From assembly GCA_017591395.1 (NCBI GenBank), contig WEDG01004562.1:1-64000 (forward strand): a DNA stretch of 64,000 bases, in the 5' to 3' direction. This DNA is from Schistocephalus solidus. Taxonomy: Eukaryota; Platyhelminthes; Cestoda; Diphyllobothriidea; Diphyllobothriidae. A program made the position numbers and the translations under genes. This document shows, piece after piece, positions 30,860-44,556 of this stretch (the stretch's first letter is position 1; each line of letters starts with the position of its first letter). The notes below the pieces were generated by a model that worked only from the letters and a program-made list of their open reading frames with translations, was not told where the DNA came from and did not search any database.

Positions 30860-32317
30860 CGGCCGTTATGCGACATCATCACACGCTGCGTTCACCAAAG
30901 TTTTACATTAATTAAGAAATGATCATCAGGAAAAGTTATGTTTATTGTGGTATACTCCTTAATATTAAATTGTTTAGAAAAACATTTTTTAAGAAAAGGT
31001 ATCGATTACGAAAAGGTAAAAAATCAACCTAGTTGATAAACTTAAGTTTTGAGTGTAAAGGAAACCTGTCCATGCAATTAAACGAGTGAATAAAGTAGAT
31101 AAAGTAGAATTATATTGAAAATCGTTTTTTCATAGTTTTCCACATACATATTCATCAAGATGAAGCGCAACGAAAAGTATGGCCATCACCAAGCAGCCTA
31201 ACAGGCGAATGTACATTCCAACACCGTTCCACGACAATCGACAGATTTTTTCTTCCGTTTGTTCATTTTCATAGATGCGTTTGACCAAGGCAACCAGATT
31301 TTCGATTGATGGCGCCGATAGGGACGTCCCAGGAATAAAATATTTCATAAACTCACATGTTCACAGGCCGGTCACTAACTTAGAAATTTAAAAAGAATCG
31401 TCAGATGCAATCGTAAACAAACCATTTTGTGCATATAAATATGACGTTTCTATTGTTATATTTCTTTATAACTATTTTGAGTTTTCTATCACGATGAATT
31501 TCAGATCGTCTTTGAAAATATGGTGAATTCTTAACGATTTTCAGTGTATTCAGTCGACTGCCGATAAATGTAGATTCCGTTCGATGTGTTCGGTAAAACC
31601 TTCAAATAAGATATTTCTTAAAAGCATTTACCGAAGTTGTGACGTTTGGGCATTCGTTCTAGTGCAGACGCCGTCGGGGTCATATTTGCAGCTTCACTCA
31701 AATATGAAAACTCGCTGCCGAGAAAAATGAACGTCAACAAGAAAGGCCGGGGAAACGTATACCTATAATTAGTTTAAAACTTTCTATAATAAGTAACCTC
31801 TTTCAAAAGCGCTAACATTAGATTTTTCGCTGTTGAATGTCTGCGTACTTAACGTTTTTCCAAGGTTAAGTCAAGGAAAAACTGGGAACGTTTGACCAGT
31901 TTGTCGACTTTCCTAAAAAGAATGGATACACTTTCTGGTAAAAATTAAAGAACTCTCCTTTCTATTTCTATTGGCGCGTTTTTCGATATATTTGCTTTTT
32001 CTCATTCTAGTTCGAATATTTCAAACGCACACGAAAGTGGCCGAATACATACTAAGCTTTTGCTCTAAAATGTCAATATTTTGTCCCTTCCGTTTCAAAT
32101 TTCCTTATTAATTTATAGTCAACTGTAAACCAAAATTTTCTTGACAGGCTACGCGTACGCCACGACAGCGAAAAGTGGCGGTGTCATCACGTCTTGTATA
32201 AATGCGCGTTTCTCACTATCGGTGTGGTAAAAAAAAGTACATTCACAACAGTTTATTACAGCGTTTAATGGTAAAAAACATCATAAATTTGCAAGAATTA
32301 ATTTTCTAGACCAAAGC
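30860..32317. other. Unassigned
   Basis: AT-rich sequence without recognised gene. The minus ORF 31,130-31,348 (72 codons) has a hydrophobic middle but no family features. Confidence 0.35.
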
Positions 32318-35300
32318 TGCCCACGTTTTTCCGAAAACAATGTGATCTCTCAAACCTGAATTGACCTGATTTTCGTGAAAACAAAACAAAATTTTCCATT
32401 CTCCGAAGGGATATATTCTACATTTTTCCAGCTTATATTGATGTTAATTCATAGCACTGCGCACAAAAACAAAATGATGTGATCAGCAGCTTTTAATAAT
32501 GTAGGAAAATTCCTGGATAGAAAGAAGTGTTGGATTATGCCCCATGTAGCCCCGATATCTCATTAATAAACCGATCTGAAGTGAGTTCTTCATTATCGAC
32601 CAGCTTTTTGTGCATCAATTTAATACAACAAATATAACTAATAACTTAAAATGACTGCCCTGCTACAACCCCAAATTCCGATAAAGACATTTCAGGAGTT
32701 TAGTAATCTATTTTATATATTTATAAATGGGCATATAAAGGGTCAGTATTACCATCTCAGTCACAATACATTACGTGTAAAATAAGAGAACTCCAGGAAA
32801 GGAGACTCGAACTGTCACCATATTAAATGTATATTTTAATGTAAATCCACTAACCCTTATTTATTAATATTTATTCTGGCTGCGTGAATGGAAGAAGATA
32901 TTTCGCTGAAAATTTCGGAATGCTACTTTCACAAATACCTGTGCGTCCCTGTCAGAGCCCACAATTAAGGCTTGCTGGCAGTAGTCTGCCTAAAACTGAG
33001 CGAACCAATCTGCTGTCTGCAGCACTGTTCTAGTTAGCAGGTATCCAAGCCTGAACCTTTTATTGATTTAATGCGCGGGACTTGACGTCGGCTTATCGCC
33101 TGTTGTGTGTAGTTGCCAACGTCGCAACGCCCACGCGCGGTTCGACTGAGCCGCCTCTGGCCCAATGACGTGAAGGCTCGTGGGTTGGGGAAAAATTCAC
33201 ACTGTGGTAAGACTATGGTTTTTTAAATGCCAATTTCGCGGTTAAGCTGCACCTGCATAGTGCACACTTGCGGTCACCTCATTCAAATGAAAAACATTGG
33301 GTCATCTGTTTTCATCCCAGAAGTTTTAATGTAATTCGCAGATGACACCGTTGACAAGCTTTCATTTTCTGTGTATCGAGGGCTCTTTTTCTTCAGTAAG
33401 ATTTCTGTGTGGTTTTTTAGAGGTTGAGGACTACACTTAGTTACCGGGTATGCTTTAAATGCCAGCGTTTTTGAGAGACTGCACTTCTGCAATAACTTTC
33501 TTTCAGAACTTTTAAAATTAGATATTTCTTATGGGTGTTTGTGGAGGAACTTTATCAGTTCGATTTTAGAAACGGATGAATCCACCAGAAAACCCCTGTA
33601 GAACGTTGATGGAGTTACTGTTTAGCCGAATCTCTCGCTGATGCCTCAGAAAGTGGCAAATGTTTGGGTTTAAGCTGATAACTATGCAGCAAATATGGTG
33701 ACTCCTTCTATATGTATTAAGTTATCACCACCAGTTGGAGTCTGCGGAATATTGCGCGGTTAGTCCAGCATATATCATATTTTTTGACAAAGCGCTAAAA
33801 AAAAGTTCCTGTATCAAAAGGATTTAATATAATTTTGCACACTAATTCCTTAGGGAATAAAACAAGGCTCAACTGTAAATCCTCGTGGTCCACCTACGAT
33901 AAGAAGTGTCCGAAGTGTTCTCTGTGCTATGAGATTCGTCAACACCACCTATCACTCACTAATTTACAACCAACAAATTATCAGAAACTGGATTCCAGTG
34001 ACAAAAAGCATGTGTGATAGGAAAATATGCAGTCACATGGATATTGCCTCCCCCGATGTATCCAACTAACAGTCGAAAAGTGGGTATTTTGCCTTGGATA
34101 AGAAATTGATTCTAAAGCCCATGCAAACGAAATCCAAACGAACAGTTATCATGCTATGGTTGCTAGTGAAGCAGAACGCCGTTCACGGTATAGCATTTTT
34201 TAAGGACGGAGCAGGCTCTCTGAATCCATACCATAGCATCTTTATACATTTGAATTCAATGCGTGATAAGCGTTTCCAATTACGATGGCGTTGTCTTGTG
34301 CATTCGCTTGAGCTGTAGTTTGTAAGTTGCAGTCGAACCAAGATCTTATGATAAATACCATTTCTAATGGTTTTATTACTGATTTACAATATCGGTAGTC
34401 AGCCTCAAAGTTGTCACCAATGCAATAGCTGCTGCGTGTATAGAAAGTTTGTTTGCGATTAGGTTAACAAGTGAAACGTGGGCATGTAAAAACCACAATT
34501 TTTAACTCTTTATGCTTGCAGTATACTTACATACACTTCCAGATCGTGTGTCATGGAAGAATAATGCCTTCCGAATGTCTGTTATGGCTGTGAGGACCCA
34601 GAAGTGCCCCACCTCTCCACGTGCAAACGAGAGGTAATAGGATACCATATGGATCACGTAATTAGACAGAACTTCAATTTTTAAGCCTAGCCAAAGTTTT
34701 TACCGTCTCTACTTTACCTCCTTCAGAAGACTTTTCATGTTTGGACCAAATACTCTCACGCAACTTATGTCATGTCTTGTGGACAATTACGTCGTTGAAC
34801 AATGGATTAATTCCATATCTGGGGAGTTTGAGCTATGCCGCTTTTGATTAGCGAATAATTCGAGTCGAGTTGTGAACTGTTCTCATAGTTATAAAACTGA
34901 TGCAAAATAACAAGAATGACAGGGGAGACGAAAATGACCTTTTCGGGGATATAAGTTGCCAACAGCAGGCCGTAGGCAACCCTGAGACTAGTGTCTGGCT
35001 GATGACGCTTATGAGCCGGAAACGAACATTCCAAACTCCCTTGTCTTTGCCGGCAAGCATACTCTGTCTATGATACTAGCCGCTGTGTGGCGGCTGGCGG
35101 GGCTTGAGAGTAAGCCCCAAGGCACCGCGGAATGAGTGAATTCCGTTAGCGATCATTAAGTGTTCGTTAACGAACGTCAGAAAAGTGCTCGTAGCCAGCA
35201 ATGCAGCCAACCTCGTCCGCGTATATGGTGTTCATAATTCAGCCCTTCTATGGACCATTTCGAGTTCCGTCCGAAATGGACAAGAATTCCAAAATCACCC

Positions 35301-36008
35301 GTTGCGGTCGAGCGGAACTAGTAGCATCCAACCACTTCAAGGTGGCTTGTGCCCGGCCTTTTTCAACCGTCCCAGCAAAGGAGACTTCTCCACCCGCTAC
35401 AATACTTCGTGCCATTTCCCAGCCTCACTTGATAACCCTGTACCATTCCCCTCCCCCCTACCCCACCAACACCCCTCCATTCGCGCAGTGATCGTCTTAT
35501 GGATTTCCCTGATGTTTACCAAGTCGCCCATTATGCCAACGCCTTTTAAGTTTTCCTCACATTAGTAATTTTGGATGCAGTTCTCCGGGAAAGGGTTTTT
35601 TAGTGAAAAAAAGCTTTTCGTTTTAGTTTGTTGAACACTCCCATGAAAAACGTGACACAAACCAATCTAGAATTTGATAATAAGCTCCTTTTATTGACTA
35701 GTTATTTTCTTCTCACTTTTACTGGCCTATATAACTTTGGGATGTTTACGGCTCACGTAAAAGGAGAGACAGATAGGTTTACTATTACCTCACCGGGTTT
35801 CTATGTCCCAACTGAAAAGATTTCTAGTCGAATAAAAAGTACTTGAAGGGCATACTTGCTCCCTCCTGCAACCCGCATTATCGATTATGGACGAATGTCC
35901 TCATTCCTGCCCAAGGACTCACCCCGGCAATTTCTCCGCTGAATTCTGAAGATGAACCATCAGTGGTATGGGTAGCCCTTCTTAGCGAAGTAAATCAGTG
36001 TGACGGCA
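32318..36008 (+). repeat. 3.7-kb direct duplication, copy 1
   Basis: From TGCCCACGTTTTTCCGAAAA to GTAAATCAGTGTGACGGC, this stretch is repeated with a few per cent difference at 36,639-48,047, where two insertions split it. It contains an old S2 SINE (34,905-35,165) but no gene I recognise. ORFs such as 34,094-34,318 (74 codons) survive in both copies, but so does the surrounding sequence, so this is not evidence of coding. Confidence 0.85.
34905..35165 (+). mobile_element. S2 SINE, old diverged copy
   Basis: CTGATGA at 34,999-35,005, then a shortened stem II ending AGCCG before GAAAC, ATTCCAAACTCCCTTGTCTT, GGCGGCTGGCGGGGCTTGAG and GAATGAGTGAATTCCGT. Stem I no longer pairs fully. The AGCCG|GAAAC reading differs from AGCCA|GAAAT of other copies as expected for CpG decay, hinting that the ancestor had a longer stem II. 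Duplicate at 44,133-44,385. Confidence 0.7.
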
Positions 36009-36638
36009 GTTGTTCGAGTTCCAGTCGATTGTCAGATGGTGACCACCTTCAAAAGACGGCCACTGAATTGTTCCTTTGTCGGGAAGCGGTCGATTATTCG
36101 GCACGGGTACAAAACAGTATTCCCGGTAAATGCGATCTCTCACTTGATTCTGCCAGCCGCTAGAATGCGTTCATTGCACATGCATGCGGTGCCGTGGATG
36201 TAAAATTTCCAATGTACGCAAGAAAAGATGGTTCAGAGATATGGCTCAAGAGTTTAGGGTTTTAGCCATTCATGATATTAGGTTCTACTGCATTAAATCT
36301 ATAGGAGCTTCGAATGAACTTCTGTTTCACTCGATTTTGTACTTTAAGTGAACACTTTTTAATACTTACTTTCCTTTGTCTCCTTTCTTAAAACAGCGAA
36401 TAGTTTTTCGTATCCACACTGTAAAAGCTAGTGAGGTTTGTTCTCAAGGTGGTTGGTCATGCCGGTTCGGATCCCAGCAGAGTGGGAATGCCATAAAGAC
36501 CACATAAAGAGGGAGCCATTGCAGCCTGACTCCAAGTTAGAGATTAATGTCTGAGAAAATTACAAAGCAGAAATACCAAATGACATCGTTTTCACACCTA
36601 TTTGGTTCTGAGCCTGCGCGTGCCATCACATGCTCCCA
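36009..36638. other. Spacer between duplication copies
   Basis: Unique here except for a repeat X fragment at about 36,450-36,535 (TTCGGATCCCAGCAGAGTGG, GCCATAAAG, GAGCCATTGCAGCCTGAC), matching 6,125-6,190. No gene recognised. Confidence 0.5.
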
Positions 36639-38026
36639 TGCCCACGTTTTTCCGAAAACAATGTGATCTATCAAATCGGAATTGACCTGATTTTCGTGAA
36701 AACAAAACAAAATTTTCCATTCTCCGAGGGGATATATTTTAAATCTTTCCAGCTTATATTGATGTTAATTCTTAGCACTGCGCACAAAAACAAAATGTTG
36801 TGATCAGTAGCTTTTAATAGCGTAGGAAAATTCCTGGATAGCAAGAAGTGTTGGATTATGCCCCATGTAGCCCCGATATCTCATTAATAAACCGATCTGA
36901 AGTGAGCTCTTCATTATCGACAAGCTTTTTGTGCATCAATTTAATACAACAAATATAACTAATAACTTAAAATGACTGCCCTGCTACAACCCCAAATTCC
37001 GATAAAGACATTTCAGGAGTTTAGTAATCTATTTTATATATTTACAAATGGTCAGTATTACCATCTCAGTCACAATACATTACGTGTAAAATACGAGAAC
37101 TCCAGGAACGGAGACTCGAACTGTCACCATATTAAATGTATATTTTAATGTAAATCCACTTACCCTTATTTATTAATTTTTATTCTGGCTGCGTGAATGG
37201 AAGAAGATATTTCGCTGAAAATTTCGGAATGCTACTTTCACCAATACATGTGCGTCCCTGTCAGAGCCCGCAATTAAGGCTTGCTGGCAGTAGTCTGCCT
37301 AAAACTGAGCGAACCAATCTGCTGTCTGCAGCACTGTTCTAGTTAGCAGGTATCCAAGCCTGAACCTTTTATTGATTTAATGTGCGGGACTTGACGTCGG
37401 CTTATCGCCTGTGGTGGGTAGTTGCCCACGTGGCAACGCCCACGCACGGTTCGACTGAGCCGCCTCTGGCCTAATGAGGTGAAAGCGCGTGAGTTGGGGA
37501 ATCATTCAGACTGCGGTAAGACTATGGTTTTTAAATGCCAATTTCGCGGTTAAGCTGCACCTGCATAGTGCACACTTGCGGTCACCTCATTCAAATGAAA
37601 AACATTGGGTCATCTGTTTTCATCCCAGAAGTTTTAATGTAATTCGCAGATGACACCGTTGACAAGCCATTTTCTGTGTATCGAGGGCTCTTTTCTTCAG
37701 TAAGATTTCTGTGTGGTATTTTAGAGGTTGAGGACTACACTTAGTTACCGGGTGTGCTTTAAATGCCAGCGTTTTTGAGAGACTGCACTTCTGCAATAAC
37801 TTTCTTTCAGAACTTTTAAAATTAGATATTTCTTGTGGGTGTTTGCGGAGGAACTTTATAAGTTCGATTTTGGAAACGGATGAATCCACCAGAAAACCCC
37901 TGTAGAACGTTGATGGAGTTACTGTTTAGCCGAATCTCTCGCTGATGTCTCAGAAAGTTGCAAATGTCTGGTTTTTAGCTGATGACTATGCAGTCAATAT
38001 GGTAACTCCTTTTATATGCATATAGT
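36639..38026 (+). repeat. 3.7-kb duplication, copy 2, segment a
   Basis: Matches 32,318 to about 33,710. Similarity stops at about 38,026, where the zinc-finger LINE begins, and resumes at 43,037. The minus ORF at 37,620-37,889 (89 codons) has a broken counterpart in copy 1. Confidence 0.85.
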
Positions 38027-41000
38027 ACTCGGGGTGTAGGGGTACAAGTTAGGGGTAGCACCACACATATAGCATTTGGTCACTCCATTTGTCTCGTACA
38101 GGTGGTGAATGCTCCTGTGGCTGCCTCTTACTGGTTCTTCCCAGCGGCCTCACCCCGGGCAAACGTCATAACCGGTGGGCTATGCCAGGTGATCGTCTCC
38201 GGTGTTGTGTGTGCCTCAACACCCGGTATGTCTGACTGCCGAAATTCCCAACTCCACCCTCTCAAAAAGTCATACGGTGGGGGCGACAGCAACCCCGTAG
38301 GCGGCCCAGGCCAACTCGGGTCGTTTTATCACTAAAACAAAACCGTGACCCATAGTGGAGTTCGGCAGCCGTCTGGGATGTCCGAGCAGCCCTATTTAGG
38401 GACTGCACTGCTTGCCTCCTCGTGGAGGAAGGGGCTAGAAAAGGTGCCCTAAACAAATGCTGGTTATCACGTATTCTGCAGGCGACTGCGGCTCGCAGAT
38501 CACAAAATACGCGGTCGTAAAACTCAAACAAACAACAATACCCCACGTCCCCATCCCCCTTGCCATACCCTCCAGGCTGCTCGGGTAAGTCCACTCACAC
38601 TAGCATCCTGAAATGTTCGTTCCCTTTTAGACGATCCTAGGAGCAACCGGCCAGAACGGAGGACGGCGCTAGTCGATCGGGAACTGGCGCGCTACAAGGT
38701 GGACATTGCTGCTCTTAGCGAGACCCGAGTCTCTGAGCAGGGTCAGCTGGAGGAGTTGGGTGCCGGCTGCACCTTCTTCTGGAGTGGCCGGCCAAAGGCA
38801 GAGCGACGCTGGTATCACATTTGCCATCCAAAAAGACATCGTGGGACCTCTGCTGCAGGGTATAAATGATCGCCTGATGAGCCTCCACCTGCCTCTTCGG
38901 GGAGATTAGTTCGCCACCATCATCAGCGCCTACGCTCCTCCATTGACGAGCTCGGATGCGGCGAAGGACAAATTCTTCGAGAACCTGCATGCCCTGCTGG
39001 CGACTGTGTCGAAGGTGGACAAGTAAATTGTCCTTAGTGACTTCAACGCCCGCGTCGGGACAGACCACGCTGCCTGGCAGGGAGTGCTGGGTCCCCACGG
39101 TCTCAGTAGCTGTAACGATAACGGCCTCCTTCTTCTGTGCACGTGTGCGGAACAGCGTCTCCTGCTGACCAACACCTTCTTCCACCTTCCGACACGAGAG
39201 AAGGCCACGTGGATGCACTCTCGGTCGCGGCGCTGGTATCTACTGGACTATGTTCTCGTCCGGAGGCGAGATTGACAGGACGTGCTGGTAACCAAGGCGA
39301 TCCGCGATGCCGATGGTTGGACAGATCACCGCTTTGTCATCTCCCAGATGAGGCTCCGACTGCAACCCCCGACGAAGGCCCCAAGGTAAGCTACCACCTT
39401 GCTCAATTTTTTGACTTCAGCAACCAAATAACCGATAAACTGGAGGACCTGCATGCTCCAGATGATAATGCTACCGTGGAGGCACGATGGTGTCAATTGT
39501 GAAATGTCATCCAGTCCACCATCCTCGAAGTCCTCGGACGCGCACGCCGTCAACACCAGGACTGGTTTGATGACAATGACGCCGACATCAGCAACTTACT
39601 CGCGGAGAAGAATGGACTACACAAAGCCTACGCGGACCTTCGGACTGACGCCACCAAAGCAGTCTTCGTCAGAAGCCGGCGCCTTGTACAGCAACGGCTG
39701 CGGGAGATGCAGGATGCCTGGATGATCCGAAAGGCTTAAAAAATCCAGGGGTATGCGGACCGCAATGAGATTAAAACTTTTTCAAAGCCATCAAGGCCAT
39801 CTTCGGCCCGTTTATCAAGGAGACCGCACCGCTGCTCAGCTCTGACGGCACAACACTGCTAACAGAGAAATCGCAAATTCTGAAGCGCTGGGCCGAGCAC
39901 TTCAGAAGTGTCCTTAATTGCTCATCAGCCATCTCCGATGCTGCCATTGACCGGCTCCCTCAAATTGACACGAACAATGACCTGGATCTGCCGCCTTCCC
40001 TACCAGAAACCATCCGGGCCGTGCAGCAGATTTCCAGCGGTAAAGCACCGGGATCCACCGCAATCCCACCAGAAGACTACAAGCATGGTGGGCCCCGGAT
40101 AATATCCGAACTCACAGCACTCTTCCAGGATATGTGGCACCAAGGTAAAGTTCCTCAGGATTTGAAAGACGCGACCATCGTCCATCTCTACAAACGGAAG
40201 GCAAACCGGCAACTCTGTGATAATCACAGAGGCATCTCGTTGCTCAACATCGCTGGGAAGATCTTCACACGTATCCTTCTTAATCGTCTGAACGGTCACC
40301 TAGAGCAAGGCCTGCTCCCTGAAAGCCAATGTGGCTTCCGCCGACACCGCGGATTAACCGATATGATCTTTGCCGCCCGCCAGCTACAAGAGAAGCGCCA
40401 GGAGATGTGAACTCACCTATACACTACCCTCGTGAATCTGACGAAAGCCTTTGACACGGTGAATCGTGACGGACTGTGGAAAGTCATGCAGAAATTTGGC
40501 TGTCCTGAGCGGTTCACGCACATGGTGCGTCAGCTTCATGACGGGATGACGGCGCGCGTCACTGACAACGTGACGGTATCCGGAGCATTCGCAGTGACGG
40601 AGTGAAGCAGGGCTGCGTATTGGCTCCCACCCTGTTCAGTCTCATGTTCTTGGCTATGCTGATGGACGCCTATCGTGATGAGCAGCCTGGGATCCGCATC
40701 ACCTACAGAACTGACGGGCACCTTCTCAACAGTCGGCGTATGCAGGCGTCAACGCACGTGTCTACGAATTGCTCTATGAATTGCTCTTCGCGGACGACTG
40801 CGCCCTTAAAACCGTGGCGGAGTAGGACACGCAATGAGTATAGACCTCTTCGCCGCCGGCTGCGCCGATTTCGGATTAACAATCAGTACAGCCAAAACGG
40901 TTGTCATGCACCAGCGCGGAATACAATGCTCCCCGAATCAATGTCAACGGTGCTCAACTCCAAAACGTGGAAACCTTCGCTTGTCTAGGAAGCACGTTGT

Positions 41001-42290
41001 CGCGCAACACGAGAATCGATGACGAGGTTGCCCAACGGATCTCCAAAGCTAGTCAGGCCTTCGGCCGGCTACAGGCCTCCGTGTGGAATCGCCACGGTAC
41101 TCACCTGAACACCAAACTGAAGATGTACAAGGCCGTCGTCTTGTCGACACTCCTTTACGGAGCGGAAACCTGGACCGTCTACTCGAACCAAGCCAGGAAG
41201 CTGAATCACTTTCATCTCAGCTGCCTCCGCAGAATACTGAAACTGAGATGGCAAGACAGGATCCCGGACACGGAAGTCCTGGAGCGGACCGGAATCCTCA
41301 GCATCCATGCCATGCTGAGGCAAGTGCAACTGCGATGGAGCGGTCACCTGGTAAGAATGGACGACGAGCGACTACCCAAACGACTTTTCTACGGAGATGT
41401 CGCTACGGGTGCTCGCCGACAGGAAGGTCAAAAAAGACGCTACAAGGACACTTTGAAGAAATCGCTGAAGCAAATGCAAATGAACCTGGTGACCTGGAAG
41501 GACCTCACCCAGGATAGACTGGCATTGAGTAGATCCGTGAAGACTGGCTCAGCAATCTATGAGGCCAACCGGATCGTTAAAAGAGCGGCACGAAAGTCAC
41601 CAGTGCCCCGGACCAACATCGTCGATGCCCAGGCCCTGTCAACAGGCCCGCGCTGTCAATGCAGGAATTGGCCTGGTCGGAAATCTTCGGACGCAATGCA
41701 CGAACGATCCGACAATTCCAAATTTTACGTCAAATTCTGCCAACATTCCTTTAGACTCCCGGAGCAACAACACACAGCAGTGGTCGCCGCCTCCACTTCC
41801 CTCACTGTCCTCGCGCATTCACTCATCGCATGGGCCTATTTGGTCACATGCGCATCCATGACAGCGGAATTCACCACAATGCCGACAACACCGATACACC
41901 ATGCACACCCTCCGCCCCTGCCATTCCTAATGCCACTGCCATCCCCACTACCTCAAATAACATCCCCCCAGCCTCTACCGATTTCTCCTGCCCACACTGC
42001 GCCCGCAACTTCAACTCTCGCATCGGCCTGGTCAGTCACCTGCGAATCCATCGCACGGACGCTGGTGAACCAGTGTCTGGGGCTCTGACATACAGTCGAA
42101 GCCCCGTCCTTTACTGCCCTCACTGCTCCCGCACATTTACACACCGCATGGGCCTATTAGGACGCATTCGCCTCCACGACAACCTGCGGTAAACCACCGG
42201 AGGCTTCGTCACATAAGCGCCCGACATCTACACTAATACATAGACAGCACCCTCACAATAATCATATTGCACCTAATAAAATCACGGTTT
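38027..42290 (+). mobile_element. LINE with endonuclease, RT and C-terminal C2H2 fingers
   Basis: Nearly full-length non-LTR retrotransposon with frame breaks. APE-type endonuclease (about 38,640-39,390): [73 protein letters not shown] (about 39,740-40,900): SSGKAPGSTAIPPEDYKHGG, NHRGISLLNIAGKIFTRILL, ESQCGFRRHRGLTDMIFAAR, TKAFDTVNRDGLW, LLFADDCAL (active site). C-terminal region in one long frame (40,901-41,700): [34 protein letters not shown]. Then, after a frame change at about 41,750, three C2H2 fingers (about 41,796-41,866, 41,985-42,055, 42,112-42,182) of the form CPHC-x3-F-x4-GL-x2-H-x2-IH. The 3' UTR ends near AATAAAATCACG (42,283). Inserted into duplication copy 2. Confidence 0.9.
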
Positions 42291-43036
42291 CCTAGAAACC
42301 GCGGCTTGGAAGGCTGCCAATCTGACGCTTTCACCAGACCACGCCGTCGGCCCAGTGTATGTGCTGTGTGTGTCGAGTGGCTGACCAGTGAACTGGGAGT
42401 CAGACGGCGATGGCTCCTCCATATCCCCTGAGTAGGTAAATCCTGGCATGTGCGTTATGAATGTCAGGTCGTGCTGTGGCGCGCGAAGACGGGTACGCCG
42501 ACCCGTCAGCCAATGCGCCCACTCCCACATTAGTTAACTGACCGGTTCGGACCGCGGTTTGACTGCGGGGGTGGGGGAGAAAGTGAGGTCGACAGCTCAG
42601 TGCATGTTCCTCACTATAAACAATCTGACGCGCTTGAAACTATCACGGTGCGCTTCGAAGGTTGCCAACTGACGGGATAACACGACAGCGTGGTCAGCCC
42701 AATGTGTGTTTCGCGTGGAGTGGCTGACTGGCGGACTGAGAGTCAGGCTGCAATGTCTCCTTCTTAATGTTGCCTTTATGGCACTCCCACGCTGTGCGAT
42801 CCGAGTCAGGTGTGGTGGTACGCCCAGGGGCGGCTCGGGTCGCATCAGCCACCTGCATCCTCTCCCGCCTCCGGTCTTCTTGACTCTGTCTTGACACCGG
42901 GCTCAGGTGGGGGAGGAGGAGAGAGTGCGGTAGCTGCAGCGCAAGGCTACTATCACTTAACTAATTCATTTGCAAGTCACCGTCCCTGCACCACCCTTCC
43001 GTGGAGCATACGGTGGACATCGTCGAAGTCGATGGT
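42291..43036 (-). repeat. Repeat X, reversed tandem copies
   Basis: 42,591-43,036 is the reverse complement of 5,885-6,335 (TCTTGACTCTGTCTTGACAC, GGTGGGGGAGGAGGAGAGAG, ending GGACATCGTCGAAGTCG). 42,300-42,590 is a more diverged copy of its inner part (GGAAGGCTGCCAATCTGACG, GAGTGGCTGACCAGTGAACT). Together with the LINE they form one 5-kb insertion in the duplication. Confidence 0.7.
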
Positions 43037-44556
43037 CGCGGTTAGTCCAGCTTATATAATATTTTTGGCAAAGCAATAAAACAAATCTGTATCAAAGGAT
43101 TTAATATAATTTTGCATATTAATTCCTAAGGGAATTAAACAAGGCTCAACTGTAAATCCTTTCACTCGCTAATTTATAACCAAAAAAATTATCAGAAACT
43201 TATTTCGTGTGACAATTAACAATTGTGGTAGAAAGAAATGCAGTCACATGGATATTGCATCCCCCGATATATCCAAATAACAGTCGAAAAGTGGGTATTT
43301 TGCCTTGGATAAGAAATTGATTCTAAAGCCCATGCAAACGAAATCCAAACGAACAGTTATCATGCTATGGTTGCTAGTGAAGCAGAACGCCGTTCACGGT
43401 ATAGCATTTTTTAAGGACGGAGCTGGTTCTCTGAATCCATACCATAGCATCTTTATACATTTGAATTCAATGCGTGATAAGCGTTTCCAATTACGATGGC
43501 GTTGTCTTGTGCGTTCGCTTAAGCTGTAGTTTGTAAGTTGAAGTCGAAACAAGGGCGTATTTTAAATAACATTTCAAATGGTTTTATTACTGATTTAATA
43601 TAGGTTGCACGCTATCGGTAGTCAGCCTCGAAGTCGTAACTGATGCAATAGCTGCTGCGTGTATAGAAAGTTTGTTTGCGATTAGGTTAACAAGTGAAAC
43701 GTGGGCATGTAAAAACCACAATTTGTAACTCTATGTGCTTGCAGTATACTTACATGCACTTCCAGATCGTGTGTCATGGAAGAATAATGCCGTCCAAATG
43801 TCTGTTATGGCTGTGAGGACCCAGAATTGCCCCACCCCTCCGCGTGCAAACTAGAGGTAATACCATACCATATGGATCACATAATTAGACCGAACTTCAA
43901 TTTTTAAGCCTAGCCAAAGTTTTTACCGTCTCTACTATACCTCCTTCAAAAGACCTTTCATGCCTGGACAAAATATTCTCACGCAACTACTTTCATATCT
44001 TGTGGACAATCACGTCGTTCAACAATGGATTATTTCCATGTCTGGGGAGTTTGAGCTATGCCGCTTTTGATTAGCGAATAATTCGAGTCGAGTTGTGAAC
44101 TGTTCTCATAGTTATAAAACTGACGCAAAATAACAAGAATGACAGGGGAGACGGAAATGACCTTTTCGGGGATATAAGTTGCCAACAGCAGGCCGTAGGC
44201 AACCCTGAGACTAGTGTCTGGCTGATGACGCCTCTGAGCCGGAAACGAACATTCCAAACTCCCTTGTCTTTGCCGGCAAGCATACTCTGTCTATGATACT
44301 AGCCGCTGTGTGGCGGCTGGCGGGGCTTGAGAGTGAGCCCCAAAGCACAACGGAATGAGTGAATTCCGTTAGCGATCAGTAAGTGTTTGTCAATTAAAGT
44401 AAGAAAAGTGCGTAGCCAGCAATGCAGCCAACCTCGTCCGCGTAGATGGTGTTCATAATTCAGCCCTTCGATGGACCATTTCGAGTTCCGTCCGAAATGG
44501 ACAAGAATTTCAAAATCCCCCTTTGCGTTCGAGCTGAACTAGTAGCAGTCAACCAC
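43037..44556 (+). repeat. 3.7-kb duplication, copy 2, segment b
   Basis: Resumes at CGCGGTTAGTCCAG, matching 33,755 to about 35,335, with a deletion of about 50 bp near 43,160. Contains the second copy of the old S2 SINE (44,133-44,385). Ends at TAGCAGTCAACCAC (44,543-44,556), the target-site duplication of the next LINE. Confidence 0.85.

Noticed and set aside
34094..34318. 74-codon ORF kept in both duplication copies (also 43,305-43,529)
   Set aside because: Flanking non-coding sequence is equally conserved, so conservation does not indicate coding.
38860..38900. CTGATGA in LINE coding sequence (also at 46,880 and 25,660)
   Set aside because: Coding coincidences in LINE or Penelope-like ORFs with no hammerhead partners.
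38027..43036. Target-site duplication for the zinc-finger LINE insertion
   Set aside because: The left junction (about 38,026) and right junction (43,037) share no clear direct repeat, and about 37 bp of copy 1 is missing, so I claim none.
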